Shown here: one piece after another, positions 1 through 8,500 of the stretch | How the letters are laid out: each line of letters begins with the position of its first letter | Numbering within the stretch: the stretch's first letter is position 1 | From: DASQPE01 sp964519805 | GTDB lineage: Bacteria > Gemmatimonadota > Gemmatimonadetes > Gemmatimonadales > GWC2-71-9 | Direction: 5' to 3' | NCBI GenBank assembly: GCA_964519805.1 | Contig: CAZFKN010000026.1 | Span: 1 to 32,794, forward strand | Length of the DNA stretch: 32,794 nt | Notes under the pieces: model-generated | Told to the model about the DNA's origin: nothing | Seen by the model: the letters and a program-made list of their open reading frames with translations, nothing else | Database searches by the model: none | Position numbers and translations under genes: made by a program

Positions 1-1
1 G

Positions 2-46
2 GAGCTACTAAATCTCACCGGAGATCTCGATCGGTTGTTTCGCTAG
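2..46 (+). CDS. Possible C-terminal tail of a gene entering from the left
   Basis: A short open frame reads ELLNLTGDLDRLFR and stops at TAG 44-46. The composition (leucine and charged residues, no low-complexity run) looks like a genuine protein tail, but 14 residues cannot be assigned to a family. The upstream gene may lie outside the window. It could equally be chance. Confidence 0.2.
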   Translation, partial: ELLNLTGDLDRLFR

Positions 47-190
47 TCTGCGCGACTAACTATCCACGGTCCGCTTGTTGCTCGTGTCCGTGCGGAACAC
101 CGCCGCCCTACGGATTGATCCCACCCCGCAAAGCGCCCATCGTCCCATAGGAGTCAGGTAGCGGTGAATGGCGGTTTAGTGTCCCCGAAT

Positions 191-217
191 CGGAAATGAC
201 AGTTTGTCCCATTTCCG
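191..217. repeat. Inverted repeat, possible end of a lost insertion sequence
   Basis: The arms CGGAAATG (191-198) and CATTTCCG (210-217) are perfect reverse complements around an 11-base spacer that contains TTTGTCCC. A related GTGTCCCC lies just upstream at about 179-186. Short repeated GTCCC blocks of this kind occur at the ends of some IS21-like elements, but no transposase is visible, so this is only a suggestion. Confidence 0.25.
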
Positions 218-259
218 GAACGTGTCTCTCCATAGTGTCGCAATAAGCGACCGCGTGTC

Positions 260-305
260 GGCGGTTCGACTCCGCCGCTAGCCACTCGCATCTCCCAACC
301 CTGAC
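260..305 (+). repeat. tRNA 3'-end-like fragment, left copy of a diverged direct repeat
   Basis: Bases 260-276 can fold as a tRNA T-arm (GGCGG, loop TTCGACT, CCGCC) and are followed by GCTAGCCA, which resembles the 3' side of an acceptor stem plus the discriminator base. No matching 5' acceptor strand (GGCTAGC) occurs in the preceding 80 bases, so this is not a complete tRNA. The same 46-base block, 37/46 identical by eye, recurs at 3915-3960, and both copies end in CCAACCCTGAC. Integrative elements often leave such duplicated tRNA ends as attachment sites. Confidence 0.5.
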
Positions 306-309
306 CGGA

Positions 310-489
310 CTACTCCCCTGCCACCAGCCGCTCGAAGCGCGGGTTGCCCCGGAGCGGGGCCCAGGTCGGATCGGCGCGGAGCCGGGCGCTGGAGAGTGGT
401 GACGGCACCGCGAGCAAGGCCTCCAACTGGTTCAGCGCGGCGCTCGTGTCCCCGATCATGTTGTAGACCTCCGCCAACGCCGCCGGGTC
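310..489 (-). pseudogene. Remnant of the C-terminus of a Ser/Thr kinase-TPR type protein
   Basis: Read on the minus strand, the last ~59 codons before the stop at 310-312 give a segment with AEVYNMIGD, ALNQLEALLAVPSPLS and ADPTWAPLRGNPRFERLV. This is the closing TPR-like segment of large kinase/adenylate-cyclase-type regulators that are common in Gemmatimonadota and Acidobacteria. Upstream of about position 490 the frame degenerates into arginine/proline-rich sequence, and no kinase domain is present. It is therefore a 3' fragment, probably cut off by the rearrangement that brought in the RuBisCO-like gene. It lies directly beside the tRNA-like repeat at 260-305. Confidence 0.6.
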
Positions 490-608
490 TGGGCCGCTTT
501 GGCGGCAGTTCGGATCGTGCCCCTCTGCGCCCTGGGCTGGCCGTGGACTTGGGCGGCGGAAGCCAGTTGGACACTGGCAGATGGCGACGCGGCAGCTAGG
601 CTTAGCGC

Positions 609-1736
609 GTGCCCCTCCTGCATGGTCCGGCGATCCGGGTGACATACGCCGTACAGGCGCGACCGACCGACATCGAGGCGCGCGCCGAGGCGCTGGTCCT
701 CGAGCAGACGGTCGAGCTGCCACGGAGCGCGCTCAGCAATGCCAAGGCCGCCGAGCGAGTGCTTGGCCAGGTGGAGCGGATCGAACCGCTAGCCACCGGG
801 GGCTATCGCGTGGAGATCGCGTATCCGCTCGAGACCGCGGCGCTCGACCCCGCGCAGCTCCTCAACGTCGTCTTCGGCAACTCGTCCCTTCAGCCCGACC
901 TTGTGCTCGAGGACCTCGAGCTCCCCGACCAGGCATTCGACTATCTCCCGGGCCCCCGCGTCGGTGCTGGGGGGTGGCGTCAGCTAACCGGGGTCGCCGG
1001 TCGGCCGATCCTGGCCACCGCGCTCAAACCGATGGGCCTCGGGCCCGACGAGCTCGCCGCGCTGTGCCGCACCTTCGCGCGGGCCGGGCTCGATCTCGTG
1101 AAGGACGACCACGGCCTCGCGGATCACCCTTTCTGCCCGTTCGAGCGGCGGGTCCAGGCGTGTCTCGGCGCGATCGGGACAGCGGCTCGCGAGACCGGAC
1201 GGCAGGCACTCTACGTGCCGAATCTGGTGGGAACACCAGCCCGCATCCTCGAGCAGCTCGCTTTGGCCCGTGCCGCCGGCGTCCGCGCAGTGATGATCTC
1301 CCCGATGCTCGTGGGACTCCCCTTCCTGCACCAGCTTGCGGCGGAAACCCACGGGCTTGCGATTCTCGCCCACCCGTCTTTCGCCGGCACGCACCGGGTC
1401 TCGGAAGTTGTGCTGCTCGGCAAGCTCTTTCGCTGGTTCGGCGCCGATGCCGTGATCTTCCCCCACGCGGGCGGGCGGTTCAGCTACAGCCCTGAGACGT
1501 GCCGCCGTCTCGCGGCCGCGATTCGGGAGCCCCATCCGCGAATCCGGTCGGCGCTTCCCGTGCCGGCTGGCGGGATCCGACTGGACCGGGTCCCGGAACT
1601 GCTCAACCTTTACGGTACCGAGTGCATCCTGCTTATCGGGAGCAGCCTCTACGAGGCGGGGAGCCAGCTCTTCGAGCGGACGCGTGCCCTGGTGGATCGG
1701 GTCGTGAGGGCGGCGGCGGAGGAACCGAAAAGATGA
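609..1736 (+). CDS. RuBisCO-like protein (form IV), probable methylthio-sugar-phosphate isomerase
   Basis: The 375-residue protein has the RuBisCO large-subunit barrel. K140 lies in TALKPMGL and K165 in LVKDDHGLADHPF, the position of the carbamylated lysine. HPSFAG lies at 255-260, PHAGGRF at 285-291, and phosphate-binding loops PVPAGGI and LLIGSSLY at 317-323 and 341-348. It is about 100 residues shorter than true RuBisCO, and the metal ligand after KDD is His168 rather than Glu, so CO2 fixation is unlikely. In Rhodospirillum rubrum a protein of this class isomerises 5-methylthioribulose-1-phosphate and works with a cupin; here a cupin gene overlaps the stop. Related form IV proteins also act in apionate catabolism, so the substrate is an inference. 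The start is GTG; a second GTG at 639 is possible. Confidence 0.85.
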   Translation: MPLLHGPAIRVTYAVQARPTDIEARAEALVLEQTVELPRSALSNAKAAERVLGQVERIEPLATGGYRVEIAYPLETAALDPAQLLNVVFGNSSLQPDLVLEDLELPDQAFDYLPGPRVGAGGWRQLTGVAGRPILATALKPMGLGPDELAALCRTFARAGLDLVKDDHGLADHPFCPFERRVQACLGAIGTAARETGRQALYVPNLVGTPARILEQLALARAAGVRAVMISPMLVGLPFLHQLAAETHGLAILAHPSFAGTHRVSEVVLLGKLFRWFGADAVIFPHAGGRFSYSPETCRRLAAAIREPHPRIRSALPVPAGGIRLDRVPELLNLYGTECILLIGSSLYEAGSQLFERTRALVDRVVRAAAEEPKR

Positions 1737-2173
1737 GAACCCACATCCGACAGACCGAGTCGTTCCGCTGGGACGGCATCCCCGTGCTGGCCTACAAACC
1801 CGAGGGGACGCACTTCCGGGACATCACCCGCCAAGTGCTCTTCGAGGCCGAGGGGCTCGGCTGCGAGCTCCGCTACTTCGAGATCGCGGCCGGGGGCTGG
1901 TCGTCGCTCGAGCGACACCGTCACGTGCACGCCGTCATAGTGGTTCGGGGCGAGGGGCAGGCGCTCGTGGGCGACCGCATCCTCGAGCTTGGCCCCAACG
2001 ACTTGGTGCAAGTGCCGCCGAGCACGTGGCACCAGTTCCGCGCGACCAGCGGTGGCCCGCTGGGGTTTCTCTGTCTGGTGGAGTGCAGCCGGGACGCGCC
2101 CGAGCGGCCAGACGCGGGGGTGCTCAGCGTCCTCCGCTCGGATCCGGCGATCGCGGCGTTCGTGCGCGTGTGA
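1733..2173 (+). CDS. Cupin, possible methylthioxylulose-5-phosphate methylsulfurylase
   Basis: This is a single-domain cupin of 146 residues. The first cupin motif contains H62, H64 and H66 and a following VRGEGQALVG strand. The second holds PPSTWHQF with H100, so a three- or four-ligand metal site is expected. C114 and C118 lie in the last barrel strand (GFLCLVECSRDAPERP). The ATG overlaps the stop of the RuBisCO-like gene as ATGA, which indicates translational coupling and a joint pathway. In R. rubrum the cupin partner of the RuBisCO-like protein removes methanethiol from 1-methylthioxylulose-5-phosphate to give DXP for isoprenoids. That role is inferred from context; the other pathway genes (MTA phosphorylase, MTR-1-P isomerase) are not in the window. 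Confidence 0.75.
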   Translation: MRTHIRQTESFRWDGIPVLAYKPEGTHFRDITRQVLFEAEGLGCELRYFEIAAGGWSSLERHRHVHAVIVVRGEGQALVGDRILELGPNDLVQVPPSTWHQFRATSGGPLGFLCLVECSRDAPERPDAGVLSVLRSDPAIAAFVRV

Positions 2174-2194
2174 CGAGGCGCCCAGCGCGTGAGG

Positions 2195-2617
2195 CTATGG
2201 GGTGACGACCACAGAGCCCACGAAGCTCCGATACATCGGTATCGAGGGCGGATGGATCGCACAGTGGTAGCCAAACATGCCGGCCGTCATGAAGGTGTAG
2301 CTGAACGTCCCCCCGGCCGACCCCCCACCGCCACCGTACCCACCACCGCCACCCGGGGCGGCCAGCGTCGCGCTGGTCCAGACGCCGTTGTCACTCACCG
2401 TCGTATGGGGCGATGGACCGTTGTTGGTCCACGTTACCGTGGTACCGACCTTGACCGTTAGGGTCGCCGGTGAGAAGGTGAAATCCTGGATGGTAACGTC
2501 GGCGGAGGCGCCCCCGCCCCCGCCAGCGGGGCCGGTTAGGTTCGAACCAGTGCCGCTGCTGCTGCAAGCGAGCATGAGCGCCACGCCGCCGATGCAGACG
2601 AAACGCGCGAACTGCAT
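2195..2617 (-). CDS. Plastocyanin-like blue-copper lipoprotein
   Basis: The 140-residue protein begins with a lipoprotein signal (ALMLAC, Cys18 lipidated) and a Gly/Ser-rich linker. A cupredoxin domain follows: DVTIQDFTFSPATLTVKVG opens the fold, SPHTT supplies the first His, and YHCAIHPPSIPM supplies Cys, His and Met, the complete type 1 copper ligand set. It should be a membrane-anchored electron carrier facing the periplasm. A glycine-rich loop (GGGGGYGGGGG) interrupts the domain between the first His and the Cys and is unusual for the family. It is transcribed towards the RuBisCO-like/cupin pair (tail to tail, 21 bases apart). Confidence 0.88.
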   Translation of the reverse strand: MQFARFVCIGGVALMLACSSSGTGSNLTGPAGGGGGASADVTIQDFTFSPATLTVKVGTTVTWTNNGPSPHTTVSDNGVWTSATLAAPGGGGGYGGGGGSAGGTFSYTFMTAGMFGYHCAIHPPSIPMYRSFVGSVVVTP

Positions 2618-3017
2618 AGTCCCCTCCCCAGGGCCAAAGACGATTGCTTATCTCGCACCGCCGCGTTTCTCCGCCAGCGGCCGGTCGTTCACAACTCGCC
2701 CTGTACATCAATCGACGGTGGCATCACGAACCACCGCACACCGGCCGGATCGGTCACGAAATCCGTTCGCGATTGGTGCGGCAACTCGAGGGCGTCCTTG
2801 TGGCTGGTCGCCGGGCCGGCTCCGCTTGTCCCTGACAGCCGGTCGCGATCAGCAGACCCATAGAATTCGGATATGCGGGCATTTCGCCCGCAGCTGATGT
2901 GCAGGGCGTTAGGCGCCACACATGACGACTCATCAGAGCCGGGTTGACAACGGTGGAGGTGCCCCGCATGGCAGTCTTCATGGGGCGGTTCGGTGCTCAT
3001 CCGCGCGTGAGGCCAGA
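2618..3017. other. Gene-poor spacer upstream of divergent genes
   Basis: About 400 bases separate the copper lipoprotein start (minus) from the most likely start of the secreted protein (plus). A minus-strand frame ending at 2689 contains a plausible tail (TDFVTDPAGVRWFVM), but its upstream part looks random and no family is recognised. The stretch also holds a small hairpin (TGCGGGC/GCCCGCA, 2874-2892) and an attC-like half site at 2890-2914. No convincing promoter was picked out. Confidence 0.4.
2890..2914 (+). other. Integron attC-like half site (weak)
   Basis: GCAGCTGA followed by GGGCGTTAGGC resembles the right half of environmental attC sites, which end in a GTTRRRY core (here GTTAGGC, 2908-2914), and an ATG follows eight bases later as in gene cassettes. 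ATCAGC near 2850 can pair with GCTGAT here, but no left core (RYYYAAC) in the right place was found. The site is at best half preserved. Confidence 0.25.
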
Positions 3018-3854
3018 ATGGATCGCGCAACGCACTGGGTTGCGCGGCGTCTATCCATCCGGCAGGGACCCGGGTGGATGACGCTGGCCCTCCTCGCTGT
3101 GTTCTCGACTGGGATGGCTCAGCAGCGCGAACGCCGGGTCGAACCCGCCGCAGTGCCCGTGCGCTACGCCGAGGGCACGGTACACGGCTTCCTCGAGTTG
3201 CGGACGGCGACCGGCGTGATCCTCGCGCACGGGGACCTCCTCCAGGTCGCCCGTGATCGGGAGATCGAAAGCCGGATGGTGTTTCATTTTCCCGATACGT
3301 CTGTCTTCGAGGAGGCAGTCACGTTCACCCAGCATGACGTCTTTACCATGCAGCACTACCACCTCGTCCAAAGCGGGCCCGCGTTCGCCGACGATCTCGA
3401 GGTGGCCCTGGCGCGCTCGGGGCAATACGTCGTCAGGACGAAGTCGCACAAGGACGGTGGCGAGAAACAGTTCACCGGGAAGCTTGACCTGCCGCCCGAC
3501 GTCTACAACGGGATGGTCATCACGATCGCGAAGAACCTGAGCACACGCGACACGCAGACGGTCCACATCGTGGCCTTTACCCCCGAGCCCCGTCTCATCG
3601 GGCTCGAGATTGCACCCTCCAACTCCCAACGAGTACTGCTCGGACAGCACGCGGAAACAGCGGTCCACTTCAAGCTCAAACCGAAGCTGGGCGCCTTGCT
3701 CAAGATCTTCGCGACACTGTTGGGCAAAGCACCACCGGACAGTGATGCCTGGATCGTCACCGATGACGTGCCCGCATTTGTGCGATTCGAGGGGCCCCTC
3801 TACTCCGGTCCCGTGTGGCGCCTGGATCTGACGAGCCCAAGCTGGCCCCCCTGA
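3018..3854 (+). CDS. Secreted conserved protein of unknown function
   Basis: From ATG 3018 the protein is 278 residues with a basic N-terminus and a hydrophobic signal segment (MTLALLAVFSTGMAQQ). An ATG at 3078 would give a shorter signal peptide, and the frame is open back to ATG 2922, where the extra residues look non-coding. The mature part has no catalytic motif I recognise. It is beta-rich, with conserved-looking blocks MVFHFPDTSVFEE, LDLPPDVYNGMVITIAKN, AFTPEPRLIGLEI and EGPLYSGPVWRLDLTSP. Similar proteins of unknown function occur in soil bacteria, possibly lipid or polymer binding. It is followed by a tRNA-like repeat and a terminator. Confidence 0.75.
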   Translation: MDRATHWVARRLSIRQGPGWMTLALLAVFSTGMAQQRERRVEPAAVPVRYAEGTVHGFLELRTATGVILAHGDLLQVARDREIESRMVFHFPDTSVFEEAVTFTQHDVFTMQHYHLVQSGPAFADDLEVALARSGQYVVRTKSHKDGGEKQFTGKLDLPPDVYNGMVITIAKNLSTRDTQTVHIVAFTPEPRLIGLEIAPSNSQRVLLGQHAETAVHFKLKPKLGALLKIFATLLGKAPPDSDAWIVTDDVPAFVRFEGPLYSGPVWRLDLTSPSWPP

Positions 3855-3914
3855 GCACGGGCCGTCCCGCGCCTGTGCCGCTGTCAGCGGTTTCCATCGA
3901 AGAGACTTGTGACG

Positions 3915-3960
3915 GGCGGTTCTATTCCGCCCCTAGCCATTCCCGTTCTCCAACCCTGAC
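3915..3960 (+). repeat. tRNA 3'-end-like fragment, right copy
   Basis: GGCGG, loop TTCTATT, CCGCC and then CCTAGCCA repeat the arrangement seen at 260-305, with the same length (46) and the same closing CCAACCCTGAC. The loop base after TTC is T instead of a purine, so it is a poor functional T-loop, and no 5' half of a tRNA precedes it. The two copies enclose about 3.6 kb with the RuBisCO-like, cupin, copper and secreted genes. The position just before a terminator suggests that a tRNA gene once ended here. Confidence 0.5.
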
Positions 3961-3973
3961 TCCTTCCCTCGCT

Positions 3974-3997
3974 ACGCCCCGTCGACGGACGGGGCGT
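3974..3997 (+). terminator. Strong rho-independent-type hairpin
   Basis: ACGCCCCGTC (3974-3983) pairs perfectly with GACGGGGCGT (3988-3997) across a four-base loop GACG, and TTCTTC follows. The 10-bp GC-rich stem makes this the clearest terminator in the window. It would end transcription from the secreted-protein gene or from an ancestral tRNA. The T-tract is short. Confidence 0.7.
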
Positions 3998-4131
3998 TCT
4001 TCTGCGGGCGTCGATCCCGATTGGCCGGGGATCCATTGCCACCTAGCCAGAGCTACACGCCGAAGAACCGAATCTTGACGCCGCTTTGACAGGCAAGCAG
4101 CTATCAATGTGTCGGCTTCGAAGGTGGGACG

Positions 4132-5460
4132 GTGATACTGACGACGCGCCGTGACGACCGCTGGCTCTTCCTGGTCACGCTAGGTGTCACTACCCTGGCC
4201 GGCGTCGTGCGCGTGGCGTTCGTCCTGCTCGTCCTCGAATCCGCCCGGGCGCCGCCGCTCGGGCATCAGGCAGGGTTTCTCACGAACGACAGCCCCGGCT
4301 ATATGGCGCCGGCCCAGGAGCTGCTGCGCGGGAACGTGCGCGGGATCGGCACTTTGGAACGCCCGCCCGGCTATCCCCTGTTTCTTGTGCTCTCGGCCGC
4401 GCGGCCCGCTGGTGCTCTGCTCGCCCAAGCTCTCCTCGGCGCACTGGTCGCTGGGGCGACTCTCCTGCTCACCCACGCGCTCACCCGCAGTCTCTGGCTG
4501 AGCGCCGGGGCGGGTCTCGTGGCAGCCGTCTCGCCAACGGGCATTGGCGTCACCGGGCTGATCATGGCCGACCTCGTGCTGGCCGCCGTGTTCGGCACGG
4601 GCCTCCTCTTGCTCGTGCGAGGGGCCAAGACCCACGACCCGCGGTGGCTGCTCAGCGCGGGCGCGCTGTTCGCGCTTGGCATCCTCGTGAAGCCGATCCT
4701 GCTTCCGTGGGCTCCGTTCGGCGTGTTGGCGGGGTGGTTGCTGGCACGCGCCCCGCCCCATGCTTGGTCGCTCCGGTCGCTCCTCGCGTTCGTCACGATT
4801 CAGTGGATTCCGGCAGGACTCTGGGCCGCCTGCAACTATGCGCGGGACGGCGTCGCCACGGTCTCGTCGGTCGGCACGATCACCGCCCGGGTGTATTTGG
4901 CGGCCCAGACCGACGCATGGGCTCAGGCACGCGGCCGACCGGATGACGCGCTCCTGCGGCGCATCATGCACACGGCTGAGGCACGCCTCGATTCGCTGCC
5001 GACGGCGGCCGAGCAACTGCGGTGGGCTCTTACGACTACGAGCACGATCCTCTGGGCGCATCCGCGCCAGGCCGTCCACGCCTACCTGGACAACGTCGAT
5101 GCGAGCACGGGTGGCGGTTGGGATTACTTCGACCGGCAACTCACGGCGCACCCGTGGCTGACCGCCGTGGGCGAGCACGCCGCGCGGATCGAGGCCGCGG
5201 TGCGGAGCCGCATCCGGTGGCTCCTGCTGACCGCCCTCATGCTGGCATTCGTCGCCCTCCTCTTTCCCGGCGGGCGCAAGCCCGCGGCCTTCGACCTCTG
5301 CGCGCTGGCAATCCCCGTGCTGTACTTCGTGGGTTTCAGCGGGGTCACGTTCTGGACTGGGCCTCGGATCGTCTATCCGGCGGCGATCGCCGCGATTGCC
5401 ATGTCAGCAGTGACGCTGCAAGTCGTGGTGAGGGGTCTCGCCGAACGAACCGCAGGGTAG
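4132..5460 (+). CDS. Multi-spanning glycosyltransferase, GT39/ArnT-like
   Basis: The 442-residue protein is very hydrophobic, with about ten or more predicted membrane segments, the first at residues 11-36. A periplasmic loop carries FLTNDSPGYMAPAQELLRGN, and ERPPGYPLFLVL follows at 76-87. The acidic residue in the first loop and the RPPGYPLF motif are typical of family GT39/GT83 enzymes that move a sugar from a polyprenyl-phosphate carrier to an acceptor on the outer face of the inner membrane. The acceptor is unknown. GTG start. No RBS is obvious, and no glycan operon adjoins, so it appears to stand alone after the terminator at 3974. Confidence 0.75.
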   Translation: MILTTRRDDRWLFLVTLGVTTLAGVVRVAFVLLVLESARAPPLGHQAGFLTNDSPGYMAPAQELLRGNVRGIGTLERPPGYPLFLVLSAARPAGALLAQALLGALVAGATLLLTHALTRSLWLSAGAGLVAAVSPTGIGVTGLIMADLVLAAVFGTGLLLLVRGAKTHDPRWLLSAGALFALGILVKPILLPWAPFGVLAGWLLARAPPHAWSLRSLLAFVTIQWIPAGLWAACNYARDGVATVSSVGTITARVYLAAQTDAWAQARGRPDDALLRRIMHTAEARLDSLPTAAEQLRWALTTTSTILWAHPRQAVHAYLDNVDASTGGGWDYFDRQLTAHPWLTAVGEHAARIEAAVRSRIRWLLLTALMLAFVALLFPGGRKPAAFDLCALAIPVLYFVGFSGVTFWTGPRIVYPAAIAAIAMSAVTLQVVVRGLAERTAG

Positions 5461-5503
5461 GGGTACGGCGTAAACTCGCCGTCCGCCACAGGGCCAACGG
5501 GCT

Positions 5504-8500
5504 TCACGGGCTGGCACCCAGTTTCGCCAGCTCTGCCCGTGCCCGCTCCGCGTCGCCGCGCAACGCGGGCTCCGGATCTGATCGCAACGCGAGGTAATGC
5601 TGCCAGGCCCGGACGGCGCCGGGACGATCGCCCGTGAGGGCGGCCAGGCGGGCTTCCTGACGCAGATGATTGGACAAGTACTCGGTTCGATGGTAGGCGT
5701 ACGCCCGTCTCCGGACCGCCTCGAGCGCGGCCCGCGGGTTGCCCACCCGCTCATAGAGGCGGGCGACGATCAGGTTCGCGAAGTCCTCGAACCCGACCGG
5801 CGTGATCCCCACCGTGGCCCGGATGAACCCCGGACTGAGCGTGAACGCGATGGCAGGGCCGTTCCGTAGCCCGCCGGGCCCCGCGCGCATGATCGAGTCC
5901 AGGTGCTCCAGCATGGCAGCTGCGTCAGACCGGTGCGTGGCCGCGGCCAGCATGGCGTCCAGGATCGCGGCGCACACCGAGTTGATGGCCAGCGATGCCG
6001 GGAGATCAGCAGGTGGCGCGGCGCCGCGAAGCCGCGCGATCGTCCGGCTCGCGGTGCCGGCGTCGCCGTGCTCCAGCCGCCAGAGTTCCCCTACACAGAG
6101 ATCGCTGTAGTGGCTCGCCCGCTCGGCAGCCTCGCCTGCCGGCGCTCGGGCGGCCGCGGCAATCAGCTCGCGCGCGGCCCGTGCCCCGCTCACGCTGTCA
6201 CCGTCGCCGTACAGCGCGTCCAGCACCCGCTGATAGAGCGCCGCATGCGCCCCATAGTCCGGGTCGTTCTCGTCGGCCGTGTCGGCCAGCGCCGCGCCCG
6301 GGCGCCCGCGGTTCAGCTCGAAGGCGTGCAGGTAGAGCCTGCTCCGCTGCCACTCGGAGCCGCTGCCTGCCTTGGCGCGAATGGCCACGGCGGCGGCGTC
6401 CGCGTCGTCGAGATGGGTGCCGTCGAGCGCGGCGTGATTCATGATGCGCCACAGGCTCGACAGGGTCATCTGGCCCGACCGCTCCCGGAGCCTTCGGAGC
6501 GCCACCGTGTCGCCGAGGCCCTCGGCGATCCGCCACCGGAAGAAGTCCCCCAGTTCTCCGGCGGAATCGCGAGCGAGGTACTCCGTCCCCAATCGCCGGA
6601 CTCCGGCGCTGTCCCCGCGCATCAGGGCGATCTCGAGGAGGTGCCCGAGCGGTGCAACGGCCGAGTCGAGCGCGATCGAGCGCCGGAACGCTTCGGCTGC
6701 CCGCTGCTCCGACCCGGCGATGCGCAGATAAGGACCATCGTGGAAGTAGACGTCGCCCAGCTCGTGCCAGCGGTCGGGCTGGTCGGGGGCCAGATCCACC
6801 GCTTTTTCCCATGCGGCGAGGTACTCGGCGAGGCTCGAGGGCACAGGGTACCGTGGGCCCGCCTCGGCCACCAGGAGCGCCCGGTCGCGCGGGCTGAGTC
6901 GGTCGCGACCCGCCCACGCATGCTCGAGTCCGCGCCGTGCGGCGCCGGGAGCGTTCGCCCAACCCGCCGCCGATGCCAACGCCAGGCCCGCCACCGCGAA
7001 CGTGGAATCGAGCTCAAGGGCGCGGTCGAAATGCGCGACCGCCTCACCGTAGTCCCCACGGCGGTACGCCGCCTGGCCTTCGAGGTAGGCCCTCAACGCC
7101 GGGAGGGGCGTGTTCACGAGACCTGTCCGTCCGCGCTCCACACCCGTCTTCCCGGCGATCAGCTGGGCAAGGAGCCGGTCGACGAGCACGGGAAGGCTGT
7201 CAGCCGCCCCTTCGACGGTCGCCTTGGTCAGGGTCTTCCCGTCGCGCACCGCCAGGAGCGAGGCGTCGAGCACCAGATGGGTGGGGGTGCCCACGACGCC
7301 TCCCAGCAGGAGCTGTCCGGCGCCGAGGCGGCGGGCGAGCTCGAGAGAAGCGCGCTCGGAGAGGTCGTCCTGGTGCGAGCCGGCGACGTGTCGCCAGGCG
7401 CTGATCACCGAGCGAGGATCCGCAGCGCGGGCGCCGGCTTCGCCGGACAGCTTCGCGGCCGACAGATCGATCATGCCCTCGCGCAGATAGTCCAGCGTCG
7501 GCGCCGCACCGCTTACCCGAAACGGCAGCACCGCGACGAGATCCGGATCCAGCTTGACCACAGGGCGAGGCCACCAGACGTAGGCCGCCGCCAAGGCGAT
7601 TAGTCCGGCGCTGACGGCGGCGACGGCGAGTCCGGGAACGCGACGAGTGGGCGGGCTGACGGTGGGGCGGACCGGCAGCGTTTGCTCCGGTATCGCGAGC
7701 GCTTCGGCGAACCGCGCGGCGGTCGGGAACCGGTCGGCGGGCGACTTGGCGAGCGCTCGCGCCACGGTCTGCTCTATCGCCGGGGGAATCGCGTCCCTGG
7801 CGGATCGCAAGGGAGGCACCGGGTCCAGCGCGTGCCGGGCGAGAATCTCCTGCGCCGTGGTACCGTGGAAGGGCGGGTGTCCAGCGAGCATCTCATACAG
7901 CACGCAGCCGAGGCTGTAGACATCGGCACGGGCATCGACGGCGCGGTCGCCGCTGGCCTGCTCGGGGCTCATGTAGCGGGGCGTTCCGATGCTGAGCCCG
8001 GTTTCGGTGAGTCGCTCCTGTGCGCCGGCCGCGCCTCCGATCGCTCGCGCGATGCCGAAATCGGCCACGAGGGTGTTGCCGTCGGGCGTGAGCAGGAGAT
8101 TCTCCGGCTTGATATCCCGGTGGACCACGCCGTGCTCATGGGCGTACTGCAGCGCCTGCGCCGCCTCACGCGTGATCCGGAGCGCCGTCTCGAGCGGCAG
8201 CTGCCCCTCCCGGCCGAGCCGGGCCCGCAGATTCTCCCCCTCCACGTAGGGCATGGTGAACCACAGCTCGCCGTTTGCTTCGCCCGAGTCGTGGACCGTG
8301 AGGATGTGGGGGTGCTGGAGGCGTGCGGCGAGCTGGATCTCGCGCCGGAAACGCTCGGGGCCTACCGTAGCGGCCAGCTCAGGGCGGAGGACCTTGAGGG
8401 CAACGGGGCGATCGTGCTTCAGGTCACGGGCGAGATACACGGTGGCCATCCCGCCGCGTCCCAGTTCGCGCTCAAGCACGTAGCGGTCACGGAGAGCGTC

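Noticed and set aside
260..305. Complete tRNA gene
   Set aside because: Only a T-arm and 3' acceptor strand can be formed; no anticodon arm, D-arm or matching 5' acceptor strand precedes either copy.
609..1736. True CO2-fixing RuBisCO
   Set aside because: Too short, KDDH in place of KDDE, no small subunit or phosphoribulokinase nearby.
2689..3030. 113-codon minus-strand gene upstream of the copper lipoprotein
   Set aside because: Only the last ~30 residues look protein-like; no start signal or family could be recognised.
5903..7603. 566-codon plus-strand open frame opposite the receptor kinase
   Set aside because: It is antisense to a gene with complete kinase motifs; long opposite frames are expected in high-GC DNA and the translation shows no domain.
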